From: Parashewanella sp049608225
Lineage (GTDB): Bacteria; Pseudomonadota; Gammaproteobacteria; Enterobacterales; Shewanellaceae
Length of the DNA: 64,000 nt
Direction of reading: 5' to 3'
NCBI GenBank assembly: GCA_049608225.1
Contig: JBMYXI010000005.1
Location: 30,206-94,205 of the forward strand
Below the pieces are notes generated by a model. That model was given only the letters and a program-made list of their open reading frames with translations, had not been told where the DNA came from and did not search any database. Position 1 is the first letter of the stretch. Each line of letters starts with the position of its first letter. Positions 43,765 through 53,046 of the stretch are shown in pieces. A program made the position numbers and the translations under genes.

Positions 43765-44598
43765 TCATTTTCTATCTAATGCACCATAACCACTGGTATG
43801 TTCCGTTCTTGCGAAGCGAGCTCGTGTGGCTGCCGCCGTTGCTTTCGCTTTTGCAGGATCATAACGGTTAATGATATCCGCAATAAAGCCAGTTTCATCA
43901 ACTCCACCAAAATCATGATTATTATCAGTATAACGTGTAGGATTATGCAAGCTAAAGTGTTTGTTATCTCCCTCGCCCGTAGGTGTCACTTTATAGGCAA
44001 TATAACGATAACCTCGTTGGCCTTGGATCCTTTGCGTGGTTCTCACTCTCACCACCAGCAGACTTTGTGGATGTTGTTGCAAGCGACAATAAAAACGATT
44101 TAGATTAACAGAATTTGTTCTACTAGGGATAAAAGTAGACGTTGTTGCGTTATAGCTTACTTCAAGATCAAACTTATGATTCAATTTTTTACTTTCTGCC
44201 AATCTAGCCACATAATGTTCTTGTTGCCTATAACCATGCTCTACTAAAGATGCATCACTGAAATTAAAAAAATTCGAGATAGCATTCTCTAATTTATGAT
44301 ATCTCCAACTATTACAACAAGGTTCAACACCATTCACGGTTGATACCGTAAACTTCAATAATGGATTATTGTCAACGTCACAGAGACTGGTCTTTTTTAT
44401 ATCAAAAATAATATCTCTACGATCTTCTTCCCCCACTCTTTCGCTTTTTTTACTCGCATTCAAGTAATGTACTTTTAGTCTAACCTGCTGCTGTTCACCG
44501 GAAAGTATTATTTTTTGTTCATCGGACGCTTCCCGATAAACATAACCATGAGTAGAGTCCCAGTTTATGCTTTGAAACTCTATATGAGGAGTTGCCAT
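43765..44598 (-). CDS. orphan protein with N-terminal Trp-Asp motif
   Basis: 277 residues from ATG 44598 (a TTG at 44610 is also open). No recognised domain. It is rich in charged and aromatic residues, with no signal or membrane segment, ending in an Ala-rich basic stretch (AKATAAATRARFARTEH). The N-terminus MATPHIEFQSINWDSTHGYVY is similar in pattern to the orphan at 35290. An arrangement of this type, with an isolated gene and no neighbours of related function, is shared with the other orphans in the window. Confidence 0.5.
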   Translation of the reverse strand: MATPHIEFQSINWDSTHGYVYREASDEQKIILSGEQQQVRLKVHYLNASKKSERVGEEDRRDIIFDIKKTSLCDVDNNPLLKFTVSTVNGVEPCCNSWRYHKLENAISNFFNFSDASLVEHGYRQQEHYVARLAESKKLNHKFDLEVSYNATTSTFIPSRTNSVNLNRFYCRLQQHPQSLLVVRVRTTQRIQGQRGYRYIAYKVTPTGEGDNKHFSLHNPTRYTDNNHDFGGVDETGFIADIINRYDPAKAKATAAATRARFARTEHTSGYGALDRK

Positions 44599-44680
44599 AA
44601 TTTTAGCCAACGCAATAGCAATGAGTATACAAGTGTAGCCTTGCTTACCTTAACTTCAGCTTACCTTTTGAATGATAATA

Positions 44681-44708
44681 AAAAAGGCGTGATAAATCAT
44701 CACGCCTT
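44681..44708 (-). terminator. terminator of the chemoreceptor gene
   Basis: 10-bp perfect stem AAGGCGTGAT / ATCACGCCTT with a 5-base loop. On the minus strand it is followed by TTTTTTATT. Confidence 0.85.
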
Positions 44709-44734
44709 ACATCAATCACGATTACCTTTTCACT

Positions 44735-46642
44735 TTAATCTAATTTAAATTTCCCAACCACACTTCTTAGCTCTGTATTGGCTTCTGATAGCTTAACCGT
44801 TTGATTTACCGTTGTTTCACCATTCATCGACAACTCATTGACCATTTCATTAATGGCTGACATATTGCGAGTAATTTCGTCAGACACTGAGCTTTGCTCC
44901 TCTGCCGCGGTCGCAATTTGGGTATTTAAATCATTAATTTGATTAATCGAGTCAGTAATATCATCTAAATCTGCAGCAACACGATCGGTAGCTTCAGCCG
45001 TTTGCTCACAGGTCGATTTCGTCACTTGCATAGCTTCAATAGCACCATTGGAACCCTGACGTAACTTAGCAATCGTTTGTTCAATTTCAGCCGTGCTTGA
45101 CTGAGTTCTTGCCGCTAATGCACGAACTTCATCTGCAACAACCGCGAATCCACGACCTTGTTCGCCTGCACGTGCAGCTTCAATTGCCGCGTTTAATGCT
45201 AATAGATTGGTTTGCTCAGCAATATCGCCAATCACTTTCAGCACTTGCTCAATATCTAAAGTATCACGATCAATTTCAGCAATATTCGCTGCGGTTGCTT
45301 CAACATCTTGAACCAGTTGCGCGACAGTATCAGTTGCATGATGAACCACTTCTTTTGATGCTAACGCTTTTTGATTGGTTGTTTGGGTAAAGGCAGCGGT
45401 TTCACTACCATTACGAGCTACATCGTTGGCGGTAGCGCTCATTTCTTCGATCGCTGTCACAACTTGTTCTGTTTCTTGTGTGTGCGCGGTTAAAATCTGA
45501 GTATTAGCATCCGCTTCACCTTGTAAACGCTCGATACTGCCATCAATGATGCCTGAAGCATGCTGAACTTCTTTCATCATACTTTGGAGATTACCAATAA
45601 ATCGGTTGATCCCTCTGGCAATATCACCCAAATCATCTTGAGATTCGTCAGGTAGTCGGCGAGTCAAATCACCATTACCCTGTGATAAATCCGTGACCAT
45701 GGCTTTTAATTGCTCAATCGGGCGATACAATTTATTTAATAACAATAAGATAAGGATGGTACCAATCAATATCATGATAAATGATGAAAACACGGCATTG
45801 GTCAATACTTCATCGAGTGACTCATAAGCAACTGACTTATCAATACCAATAAATAAATACCAACGTTTACCATTAACCAGCTTGATTGATTGCGTAAAAG
45901 CTAACTTTTCTACGCCCCTTAAACTGTAATTTTGCATACTGGTGTCGTTGCTGAGCATGTTTCGTTCAACATCACCCATGCCCGCATCACGGAAATAGGT
46001 GCCTTTCACAACAACTTTAGAGCTCGATGCCATCACCTTACCATTATTGTCGGTGATCACGGTAACCGCACCAGGATAGTTAATGGCACGTACTGTTTGT
46101 TGTAAAATCGGCAATTCGATGTCAATTAAGGCAACACCATCGCCCATTGATTCAATAATTGAAACAACGTCATTACCTGTTGTTGCGTCGGGGTAGACCT
46201 CTGTTACGTCAGTCACTCCTGAGGCTTTGGCTTGTTTGTACCAAGGTCTGGCTAATACGTCATATTTCGACTTGTCTGCCACCCCATTATTCCAAATACT
46301 TCCTTGGGCAGTAGAGTAAGTATTGCCATCATCAAAACCTAAAAAGACTGCACTCACTTTACCCGTTTCTTTGGCGGTTCTAGCAACCGATACAAAGTCG
46401 CCGCTCATTGAATTATTGTTATAAGCGCTAACTAAGCCGCGCACCACATCAGCTTTAGATTGGAACCAACGCTCAATATTGCTCGCTTCGGTTTGTACAA
46501 TTGCGCGTGACATCTGATTAACTTCATTCATTGTAGCACTGCGTATTTGCCAATAAGACAGAGTATTTGCAACGATTAGTGCGCCGATAAATAGCCCTAA
46601 CGTTGAAATAATCAGCGCGCGTTTAAACCCCAAATAATTCAT
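44735..46642 (-). CDS. methyl-accepting chemotaxis protein with periplasmic Cache domain
   Basis: 635 residues from ATG 46642 (AGGT before it). TM1 is at about 8-28; a double-Cache-like sensor with WYKQAKASGVTDVTEVYPD and KRWYLFIGID follows; TM2 is near 275-295; then HAMP (LYRPIEQLKAMVTDLSQGNGDL). The signalling domain hairpin tip reads EQTNLLALNAAIEAARAGEQGRGFAVVADEVR (key residues NLLALNAAIEAARAGE). It senses an extracytoplasmic small molecule and signals to CheA/CheW. The ligand is unknown. A terminator follows. Confidence 0.93.
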   Translation of the reverse strand: MNYLGFKRALIISTLGLFIGALIVANTLSYWQIRSATMNEVNQMSRAIVQTEASNIERWFQSKADVVRGLVSAYNNNSMSGDFVSVARTAKETGKVSAVFLGFDDGNTYSTAQGSIWNNGVADKSKYDVLARPWYKQAKASGVTDVTEVYPDATTGNDVVSIIESMGDGVALIDIELPILQQTVRAINYPGAVTVITDNNGKVMASSSKVVVKGTYFRDAGMGDVERNMLSNDTSMQNYSLRGVEKLAFTQSIKLVNGKRWYLFIGIDKSVAYESLDEVLTNAVFSSFIMILIGTILILLLLNKLYRPIEQLKAMVTDLSQGNGDLTRRLPDESQDDLGDIARGINRFIGNLQSMMKEVQHASGIIDGSIERLQGEADANTQILTAHTQETEQVVTAIEEMSATANDVARNGSETAAFTQTTNQKALASKEVVHHATDTVAQLVQDVEATAANIAEIDRDTLDIEQVLKVIGDIAEQTNLLALNAAIEAARAGEQGRGFAVVADEVRALAARTQSSTAEIEQTIAKLRQGSNGAIEAMQVTKSTCEQTAEATDRVAADLDDITDSINQINDLNTQIATAAEEQSSVSDEITRNMSAINEMVNELSMNGETTVNQTVKLSEANTELRSVVGKFKLD

Positions 46643-46995
46643 AACAACACCTAACTCAATACACAACCAATTAAATTCAAAAAACTTATACTACATTTAA
46701 AGATCAAAAGCAGTACAAAATTCTCACAACCGACATTTTATTGACAAAAAAATTATTTTGACGAACTAAGCTTCATGCCTGTAAACAAACAGTGTTCAAG
46801 CTTCAATCGTCGCTAACATCATATTTTATAATAGAAAATTCAGGTATTACTTATTCTATCTCAAACTAAAGTAACAATTTGCACCTAATATCAAAAATCG
46901 ACATACTGAAGAGTTAAAACTCTATATTCTAGATATAAAATAAATATCCATTGAATATGGTATCGGCATTTATTCAAAAACATTTAGGAGAAACG
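46643..46995. other. divergent spacer between chemoreceptor and acyl-CoA synthetase
   Basis: About 350 AT-rich bases with no coding frame. TTGACA at 46741-46746 could be a -35 element for the synthetase gene, but the -10 at the right spacing is poor. A small palindrome TATATTCTAGATATA lies near 46922. No known operator recognised. Confidence 0.35.
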
Positions 46996-48654
46996 ATGGA
47001 GCAAACAATAAAAACACCCGTCGCTATGCTTGATAAGTGGGCTAAAAAGTTAGGAAACAATACTTATTTACAACAACCTATCAATGGTGAATACATTGAG
47101 TTTAGTTGGTTACAAGTACAGCAAAAGGTTCAACAGCTCGCAGGAGCATTGAGACATTTAGGTTTTGTTCCAGGTGATAAAATCGCCATCCTTTCAAAAA
47201 ATTGTGCCGAGTGGTTTATTACTGATTTAGCATTAATGCATGGCGGTTACATTAGTGTGCCGATTTATCCAACGGCGAACACCGACACCATTAGTTATGT
47301 GTTAGAGCACAGTGAAGCAAAAGGCATTTTTATTGGTAAGCTCGATTATTGGGCAGAACAAGAATCTGCAATTAGCGGTGACTTACTTCGCTTCTCTTTC
47401 CCTTACGAGACCATGCCTTGTCAATACAATTGGGATAATTTGCTGTCTTTGGGAGCACCATTAACTGAAGCGCCTTATCCCGAATTAGATCAAATTATGA
47501 CACTCATCTACACGTCAGGATCAACTGGGCAGCCTAAAGGCGTGGTTCAAACTTATCGCAGTTATTGCTCAACCAGTGCCCTTGCCGCAAGAGACATTGA
47601 AATCGACCATCAAGATAAGCTGTTGTCTTATTTACCCTTAGCGCACATCACTGAACGTGTCGCGATGGAAGGAACGTCGTTATATATGGGCACCCCTGTT
47701 GCCTTTGTTGAAAGCCTAGATTCATTCGTTGCAGATGTGCAGCGCGCGTCACCAACGGTATTTTTCTCTGTACCTCGATTATGGAGTTTGTTCCAAAAAA
47801 ATATCATCGAAAAAGTCGGTGGTTATAAAAAACTCAATTTATTACTGAAGATCCCCATTGTTAACACATTAGTTAAAAACAAAATTAAAAAAGGCTTAGG
47901 CTTAGATAATTGCCGCCTGTTTGGCTCAGGTTCAGCACCTATTCCACACGCATTATTAGAATGGTATAAAAAAATTGATATCAACATCAGTGAAGGCTGG
48001 GGAATGACAGAAAACTGCGCCTACTCGATATTTAATTTGCCGTTTAATCCAAACAAATTAGGTACCGTAGGCAAACCAATTGAAGGATGTGAAATTAAGC
48101 AAGGCGATAATGGCGAATTATTAGTAAAAAATCCGGGTTTAATGCAAGGCTATTATAAAGACGAAGCCGCAACAAAAGCTGCATTCGATAGCGAAGGTTT
48201 TTTGCATACTGGCGATGTTTGCGCCATTGATGAAGATGGCTACATAAAAATCACTGGACGCATCAAAGATAACTTCAAGACCGCCAAGGGAAAATATGTC
48301 GTTCCCGTGCCTATCGAGAGAAAACTGGCTCAAGATCCTCATATTGAGTTGTTGTGTGTTATTGGCTCTGGTATGCCGCACCCTATTACATTAGTTCAAC
48401 TTGCTGAAGGGGCGAAATTACAACCAAGGGAAGAAGTTCGGGCATCACTTAAAGCAACACTAGATAGTGTGAACCCGACTTTAGAATCCCATTCAACCAT
48501 TGATGCTATGATTGTCGTTTCAGAACCATGGACCGTTGAGAATGATATTTTGACACCCACCTTAAAGATAAAGCGTCATGTATTAGAGCAAACTTTTAGT
48601 GAAAAAGTAGATGGGATCAGAGGCCAGAGCATCAAATGGCAAGATGAAATTTAA
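46996..48654 (+). CDS. AMP-forming acyl-CoA synthetase (long-chain type)
   Basis: 552 residues from ATG 46996, with TTAGGAGAAACG upstream (46951 is an open alternative). The P-loop-like motif IYTSGSTGQPKG is near residue 170. Other core motifs are GWGMTENCAYSIFN (near 335), TGDVCAIDEDGYIKITGRIKDNFKTAKGKYV (hinge and A8; cited by GRIKDNFK) and a late catalytic Lys region TPTLKIKRHVLEQ. It activates a fatty acid as acyl-AMP and then CoA thioester. The length and eukaryote-like LC-FACS motif order suggest long-chain acids. It stands alone. Confidence 0.85.
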   Translation: MEQTIKTPVAMLDKWAKKLGNNTYLQQPINGEYIEFSWLQVQQKVQQLAGALRHLGFVPGDKIAILSKNCAEWFITDLALMHGGYISVPIYPTANTDTISYVLEHSEAKGIFIGKLDYWAEQESAISGDLLRFSFPYETMPCQYNWDNLLSLGAPLTEAPYPELDQIMTLIYTSGSTGQPKGVVQTYRSYCSTSALAARDIEIDHQDKLLSYLPLAHITERVAMEGTSLYMGTPVAFVESLDSFVADVQRASPTVFFSVPRLWSLFQKNIIEKVGGYKKLNLLLKIPIVNTLVKNKIKKGLGLDNCRLFGSGSAPIPHALLEWYKKIDINISEGWGMTENCAYSIFNLPFNPNKLGTVGKPIEGCEIKQGDNGELLVKNPGLMQGYYKDEAATKAAFDSEGFLHTGDVCAIDEDGYIKITGRIKDNFKTAKGKYVVPVPIERKLAQDPHIELLCVIGSGMPHPITLVQLAEGAKLQPREEVRASLKATLDSVNPTLESHSTIDAMIVVSEPWTVENDILTPTLKIKRHVLEQTFSEKVDGIRGQSIKWQDEI

Positions 48655-48682
48655 ATAATTGAAAAAAAATTGCACAATTAGC

Positions 48683-48715
48683 TTGCAAAAACAAATGAGA
48701 ACGATTATCGTTACT
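48683..48715 (+). promoter_or_regulatory. ryhB promoter with Fur box
   Basis: -35 TTGCAA (48683-48688), 17-base spacer, -10 TATCGT (48706-48711). The 19-mer GAGAACGATTATCGTTACT (48697-48715) matches 13 of 19 positions of the Fur consensus and covers the -10. Confidence 0.7.
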
Positions 48716-48717
48716 GT

Positions 48718-48829
48718 GCGTTCCAAAACTCACTCTTGAAAAATGTTTTTGGCTTTCTTGGGCGAGTCTGCAAGCACAACATTGCTCACACACTCTTTAG
48801 GCCGGACTCACACTCCGGCTCTTTTTTTG
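48718..48829 (+). ncRNA. ryhB: RyhB-type iron-responsive small RNA
   Basis: The segment AGCACAACATTGCTCAC (48773-48789) is one base away from the E. coli RyhB core AGCACGACATTGCTCAC, the part that pairs with target mRNAs. It sits about 30 bases before an intrinsic terminator (GCCGGA/TCCGGC stem and seven T, 48801-48828), as in RyhB. A Fur box overlaps the promoter upstream, so transcription should rise when iron is scarce and the RNA should repress iron-using proteins with Hfq. The 5' end (about 48718) is estimated from the -10. It lies between the acyl-CoA synthetase gene and mobA. Confidence 0.88.
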
Positions 48830-48869
48830 TTAACCTGTTCACATTTCAACAATCAATAACAGATCCTAC

Positions 48870-49439
48870 ATGATTAACTCTCATGCACTTAATATTGAAG
48901 GTGTCATTCTCGCAGGTGGCCAAGGTCGAAGAATGGGGTTTAAAGATAAAGGACTTATCCACTATCAAGGGGCAACCTTAGTCAGCCAACTTATCGATAA
49001 ACTCACACCACAAGTTAGTCAGCTGAGCATCATTGCTAATCAAAATCATGATCGCTATCGTGAATATCAATTACCCGTATATCAAGACGAACAAGAAGGG
49101 TTTCTAGGCCCTCTCGCTGGTATTGCAACCGCAATGCAGTACTGCCAAACACCACTATTAATGGTTACACCTTGCGACTCACCGCATTTACCTAACGATT
49201 TAGTAGAAAAACTGTACCAAGGACTCACATTAAATCAGGCTGACATCGCCATTGCCTGTGATGAACATAAAGAGCATGCGGTAGTTATGCTAGTTAAAAT
49301 AAACTTATTCGATAATCTCAAGCAATATTTAGCATCCGGCGAACGTCGAGTTACCCGCTGGTATCAAGCCTTAAACTACACCAAAGTGTTTTTTGATAAG
49401 CACCACTTTGTAAATTTGAACAGCTCAGATATGATCTAA
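48870..49439 (+). CDS. mobA: molybdenum cofactor guanylyltransferase
   Basis: 189 residues. The nucleotide-binding motif GVILAGGQGRRMGFKDKGLI is at residues 11-30. LAGIATAMQYCQTPLLMVTPCDSPHLP (near 88-115) holds the metal-binding Asp. It adds GMP to molybdopterin for the DMSO-reductase enzyme family. It follows RyhB by 40 bases and is followed by a conserved small gene after 27 bases. Confidence 0.92.
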   Translation: MINSHALNIEGVILAGGQGRRMGFKDKGLIHYQGATLVSQLIDKLTPQVSQLSIIANQNHDRYREYQLPVYQDEQEGFLGPLAGIATAMQYCQTPLLMVTPCDSPHLPNDLVEKLYQGLTLNQADIAIACDEHKEHAVVMLVKINLFDNLKQYLASGERRVTRWYQALNYTKVFFDKHHFVNLNSSDMI

Positions 49440-49466
49440 CATTTCAATACATCCCAAGGAAGAACA

Positions 49467-49919
49467 ATGGCGTTATCTCGACGAAAATGGAATAACATAA
49501 TCATTCTCGCTTGCATTCTTATGGTCGCGACATTGACACTGCTCGATAAAAAAGCCAATGAAATTCCTGAGCAGGCGCATCCGTTATTCGATAACGATAT
49601 TCAACTGACGCAATTGCAATTTGATCGTTTATGGTTCACCCAACAAAATAATCAGTTTATTTGTGATACAAAAGTACTAAATTGTTCCACATGGGGCAAT
49701 GCGTGGAAAAAGCTTCATTTATCTGCATTAGAACAGGTATCTATGCCTACAGAAGAACCACATAAAATCCTCTTTCAAATCGAAGGAGCAGATGCCCCTC
49801 AAACTTGGTTGCTCTTTCCAACTCAAGGCTTGTTACAATCATCGGCAGGAAATTGGTACCAAATTCCTCCAAGTCATCGCAATGCGCTCTTACCTGTTAT
49901 CGATTTAACGTTAAAATAG
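49467..49919 (+). CDS. hypothetical anchored protein upstream of mutM
   Basis: 150 residues. It has one N-terminal membrane span (NIIILACILMVATLTLL) and a small extracytoplasmic domain with two Cys (FICDTKVLNC) that could form a disulfide. AAGGAAGAAC precedes the ATG. It ends 11 bases before mutM and is probably co-transcribed with mobA and mutM. No function recognised. Confidence 0.6.
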   Translation: MALSRRKWNNIIILACILMVATLTLLDKKANEIPEQAHPLFDNDIQLTQLQFDRLWFTQQNNQFICDTKVLNCSTWGNAWKKLHLSALEQVSMPTEEPHKILFQIEGADAPQTWLLFPTQGLLQSSAGNWYQIPPSHRNALLPVIDLTLK

Positions 49920-49930
49920 AAGATATTCAC

Positions 49931-50746
49931 ATGCCAGAATTACCAGAAGTTGAAGTCACCCGCATGGGGGTTGAGCCTCATTTATTGAACCAAACGGCTA
50001 CAGATCTCATCATTCGTAATCCAAATTTACGCTGGCCTGTTCCTGATGTCGCCAGAAATATCATTGGTCAGCAAATCAAAGTCGTTACTCGTCAAGCCAA
50101 ATATCTACTACTCGAAACCGACGCAGGTACTACCTTAATTCATTTAGGCATGTCAGGCAGTTTACGCGTATTACCTGCCGATACTGCGGTTGAAAAACAT
50201 GATCATATTGACCTAGTCCTTGGCAATAATAAAATCTTGCGCTTGAACGATCCAAGACGATTTGGTGCGTGGCTGTGGTATGAACTTCCTATAGAAACTC
50301 ACCCATTGCTCAGTAAGTTAGGCCCTGAACCATTAAGTGAAAATTTTAATGTTCAGTATTTGCAGCACGCTCTAAGCAATAAAAAGAAAGCCATAAAATT
50401 GTGTTTAATGGATAATCACATCGTGGTCGGTGTCGGTAACATTTACGCCAATGAAGCGTTGTTCGAGGCAGGTATTCACCCACAAGCTGCCGCTGATTCC
50501 GTTGAAGACGACAAACTTGCATTGCTGGTTGATACTGTAAAAGTGATCCTCGCTAACGCCATTAAGCAAGGTGGTACTACCTTAAAAGACTTCACCAACG
50601 CCGATGGTAAACCCGGTTATTTCGCCCAAAAATTGCATGTGTATGGCCGTGGTAACCAGCCTTGCTTTTCATGCGGTAAGTTATTAACAGAGATTAAATT
50701 AGGGCAACGGGCAACGGTATTTTGTGAGCATTGTCAGCCATTGTAA
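49931..50746 (+). CDS. mutM: formamidopyrimidine-DNA glycosylase
   Basis: 271 residues. The start is fixed by the catalytic N-terminal Pro: MPELPEVEVTRMG. The H2TH region is VGVGNIYANEALFEAGI (near 165-181). The zinc finger with four Cys is at the end (CFSCG..CEHCQ). It removes 8-oxoguanine and cuts the abasic site. In Shewanella relatives mutM is close to coaD; here a 2.4-kb insert with the OLD nuclease and structured repeats separates them. Confidence 0.96.
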   Translation: MPELPEVEVTRMGVEPHLLNQTATDLIIRNPNLRWPVPDVARNIIGQQIKVVTRQAKYLLLETDAGTTLIHLGMSGSLRVLPADTAVEKHDHIDLVLGNNKILRLNDPRRFGAWLWYELPIETHPLLSKLGPEPLSENFNVQYLQHALSNKKKAIKLCLMDNHIVVGVGNIYANEALFEAGIHPQAAADSVEDDKLALLVDTVKVILANAIKQGGTTLKDFTNADGKPGYFAQKLHVYGRGNQPCFSCGKLLTEIKLGQRATVFCEHCQPL

Positions 50747-50760
50747 GGTTTATCTTTTTT

Positions 50761-51025
50761 AAATTTCTTCGAAATTTTTAAGGTCGTGATACTGCGTATC
50801 ACACAGCCCAAAGGGAGGTTCACCAGCAAACCTCCCTTTGGAAACCCACATGCCGCCCAACGAAATTGAAAACTCCAAAATTCTTATGAGTAAATTACTA
50901 ACACTTCCGAAGCCGCATCCCTGCGTCTACGAAAGCTAAGCCAGCATCCATGCAGGCTTTACGAAATTTGTCTCAACAAATTTTGGCAATTTCGAAGGAA
51001 GGTTGCCTCACTGAAACTTTCGGTA
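50761..51025 (+). repeat. structured multi-hairpin element, copy B
   Basis: Full-length relative of copy A. Hairpin 0 AAATTTC/GAAATTT (50761-50777); hairpin 1 GTGATAC/GTATCAC (50786-50802); hairpin 2 CCAAAGGGAGGTT/AACCTCCCTTTGG (50808-50841), perfect over 13 bp; TGCCGCCCAACG (50851-50862); ACTAACACTTCCGA (50897-50910); hairpin 3 around CCAGCATCCATGCAGG (50941-50956); a further stem AAATTTGT/ACAAATTT near 50963-50982; inner GGCAAT..CGAAGG. Hairpins 1 and 2 differ in sequence from copy A on both arms at once. It starts 14 bases after the mutM stop and precedes the OLD nuclease gene by about 200 bases. Confidence 0.8.
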
Positions 51026-51226
51026 AAAATTCGTAACGGGTAAACGTCACATTGCAAGTTATGTTGTATTCTGGCACGATTGGATAAAATCATTTACATT
51101 CAGTACGATAAACTCAACCTTTAGGGTAAATACCTGTGTTTTTTTTAAACGCTTCCACTGACAAATGCATTGTAAGAAGACGTAACATTCATTCCTAGCT
51201 CAAATGCCAAGAAGTAACTACAACAA

Positions 51227-53041
51227 ATGATAAGGCTAATAAATATTACTCACTTTCGCTCAATTAGAAAGTTGAGTTTAACATCTGAAGAAATCACTAC
51301 TTTTGTGGGAAAAAACGATGCTGGAAAATCGAATATCCTAAGAGCGTTAAACTTATTTTTTAACGGCAAGACTGATTCGCATAAAGACTTTAATTTTAAT
51401 GCTGATTTTAATATTCATGCAAAAACCTATAAACAACGCGCTAAAGAGATAACCGTAGAGTTAGTCCTTAAATTGCCATCTAGCTATAGGCGCAATGAAT
51501 TACCTCATACTGTGTACTGGAAAAAAGTTTGGCGTGAAAGTGGATTTCATAAAGAGGAGGTTTGCTATTGCGTTCTTAAAAACGGAAGAATAACAAATAA
51601 ACAAGAATTCCCATCCAAAAGTAAGATTCCATTTTTGCTGAAAAATATTAATTTTACTTATATTCCAGCTATAAAAGACAGAGATTTCTTCAAAGAGTTG
51701 CAAGGTGAATTATACGATGTATTAACTAATTCGTCAGATGCGGGTTTACATTCATCAGCAAATAGCTTTGAGCAAGAAATCAACAAACATGTCGAAGAGT
51801 TAATGCGAGACATTAACGGAACCTTAGATGGTGTTAATGAAATACGGCTACCCAAAAATTTAAGAGATATTTTCGGCGCTTTAGAGTTTAATTCAGATGA
51901 AATCCCTTTGGATAGAAGAGGTGATGGCATAAAAATTCGACACATCCCTATGATGTTGTCGTTTATAGCACACAAGCAACGAACATTCGGAAAAAGAACC
52001 ACCTTAAAACCACAAATATGGGCATTTGAAGAACCAGAGAATAATGTAGAATTTCTTACTTGCTTTGAACTTAACAAGCAACTAGTAAGCGCAGTAAAAA
52101 AACATACTCAGGTATTTATTACTACACATTCACCAGCAATATACTCGATTGCTAATGAATTGAATGAGAATAATTCTTTAAAAGCAGTAAAGTATTATGT
52201 CGACAAAAATGATACTGACACAGAGGTCGTTAGTACCGATGACAAACAGCTGCATGGCAATATTGGGTTTATAAAGTTAATCACACCTATTATCGAAGAA
52301 CATAAAGCCAGCTGGAGCCAAAAAGAGAGTGAATACACAACTCTCCTAGAAGAAATGAAAACCAAACAAAAAGAAAACGATTCAGCACCAAGACTTTTTC
52401 TCGAAGGTACTAGTGATAAAGTCGTTTTAAAACGTTTGCTAGAATTCAAAAAATTTACTTGTTTTATTGATACTCCAGAAAAAGGACATAATAGCGCAAA
52501 TGCTGCATGTGATAGAGCATTAGCGTTCGATTTGACTCAAAAGCACAATAAACCAGCCTTAAAAGGTCTTCTATTACTTGATAAAGATGACTCTGGTAAA
52601 GCAGCCAAAAAGACTTTCACAAGTAGTAAGAGTCAAAATTCAAATGTTAAATGCATATATTTTGAGCCTGTAGATATTCTAAAAGGTTTATTTCCTAAAG
52701 GCTTTAACATATCTGTTGACTTAGAAAGTTTTTACCCTGAATCCATATGGAAAAAAGGGCAAGAACAAGGATGGATAGACAGAATCGAATGCGAAGCATC
52801 AAAATTCACTCCTACACAGCAAAAAAAGTTACTGAATGATAATATGACACCGAGAGAAGTTATTGAAAAATTATCAAATCGAGAAAAGCTAATGGTCGAT
52901 TATAAATTTAACACCACTGGTAAAATTGCAGCTAGCAATTACATAAAATCACTAACTGATGCAGAATTAAAAACAAGCGGCCTACTAGATACATTTGGCG
53001 CTACATTAGATAGCATAATACAGCACCTTTCTCCTCGGTGA
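51227..53041 (+). CDS. OLD-family ATPase-nuclease (AAA plus TOPRIM), likely phage defence
   Basis: 604 residues. An SMC/RecF-like ATPase comes first: MIRLINITHFRSIRKL, Walker A GKNDAGKSN at residues 28-36, Walker B region WAFEEPENNVE near 263-273, and switch-like ITTHSPAIYSIA near 300. A C-terminal TOPRIM nuclease domain follows: FLEGTSDKVVLKRLL near 390 (Glu and Asp) and LLLLDKDDSGK near 446 (Asp-x-Asp-Asp). This is the layout of OLD nucleases, including GajA of Gabija, but there is no UvrD-like GajB or reverse transcriptase nearby, so it is a stand-alone OLD. It is more AT-rich than mutM or coaD and is flanked by inverted structured repeats B and D, so acquired. Confidence 0.82.
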   Translation: MIRLINITHFRSIRKLSLTSEEITTFVGKNDAGKSNILRALNLFFNGKTDSHKDFNFNADFNIHAKTYKQRAKEITVELVLKLPSSYRRNELPHTVYWKKVWRESGFHKEEVCYCVLKNGRITNKQEFPSKSKIPFLLKNINFTYIPAIKDRDFFKELQGELYDVLTNSSDAGLHSSANSFEQEINKHVEELMRDINGTLDGVNEIRLPKNLRDIFGALEFNSDEIPLDRRGDGIKIRHIPMMLSFIAHKQRTFGKRTTLKPQIWAFEEPENNVEFLTCFELNKQLVSAVKKHTQVFITTHSPAIYSIANELNENNSLKAVKYYVDKNDTDTEVVSTDDKQLHGNIGFIKLITPIIEEHKASWSQKESEYTTLLEEMKTKQKENDSAPRLFLEGTSDKVVLKRLLEFKKFTCFIDTPEKGHNSANAACDRALAFDLTQKHNKPALKGLLLLDKDDSGKAAKKTFTSSKSQNSNVKCIYFEPVDILKGLFPKGFNISVDLESFYPESIWKKGQEQGWIDRIECEASKFTPTQQKKLLNDNMTPREVIEKLSNREKLMVDYKFNTTGKIAASNYIKSLTDAELKTSGLLDTFGATLDSIIQHLSPR

Positions 53042-53046
53042 GAATA

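Noticed and set aside
45097..45390. 97-codon plus-strand frame over the chemoreceptor signalling domain
   Set aside because: Leu/Gln-rich antisense of the highly conserved methyl-accepting domain.
51227..53041. Complete Gabija system
   Set aside because: Only a GajA-like OLD protein is present. No UvrD/GajB helicase gene precedes or follows it.
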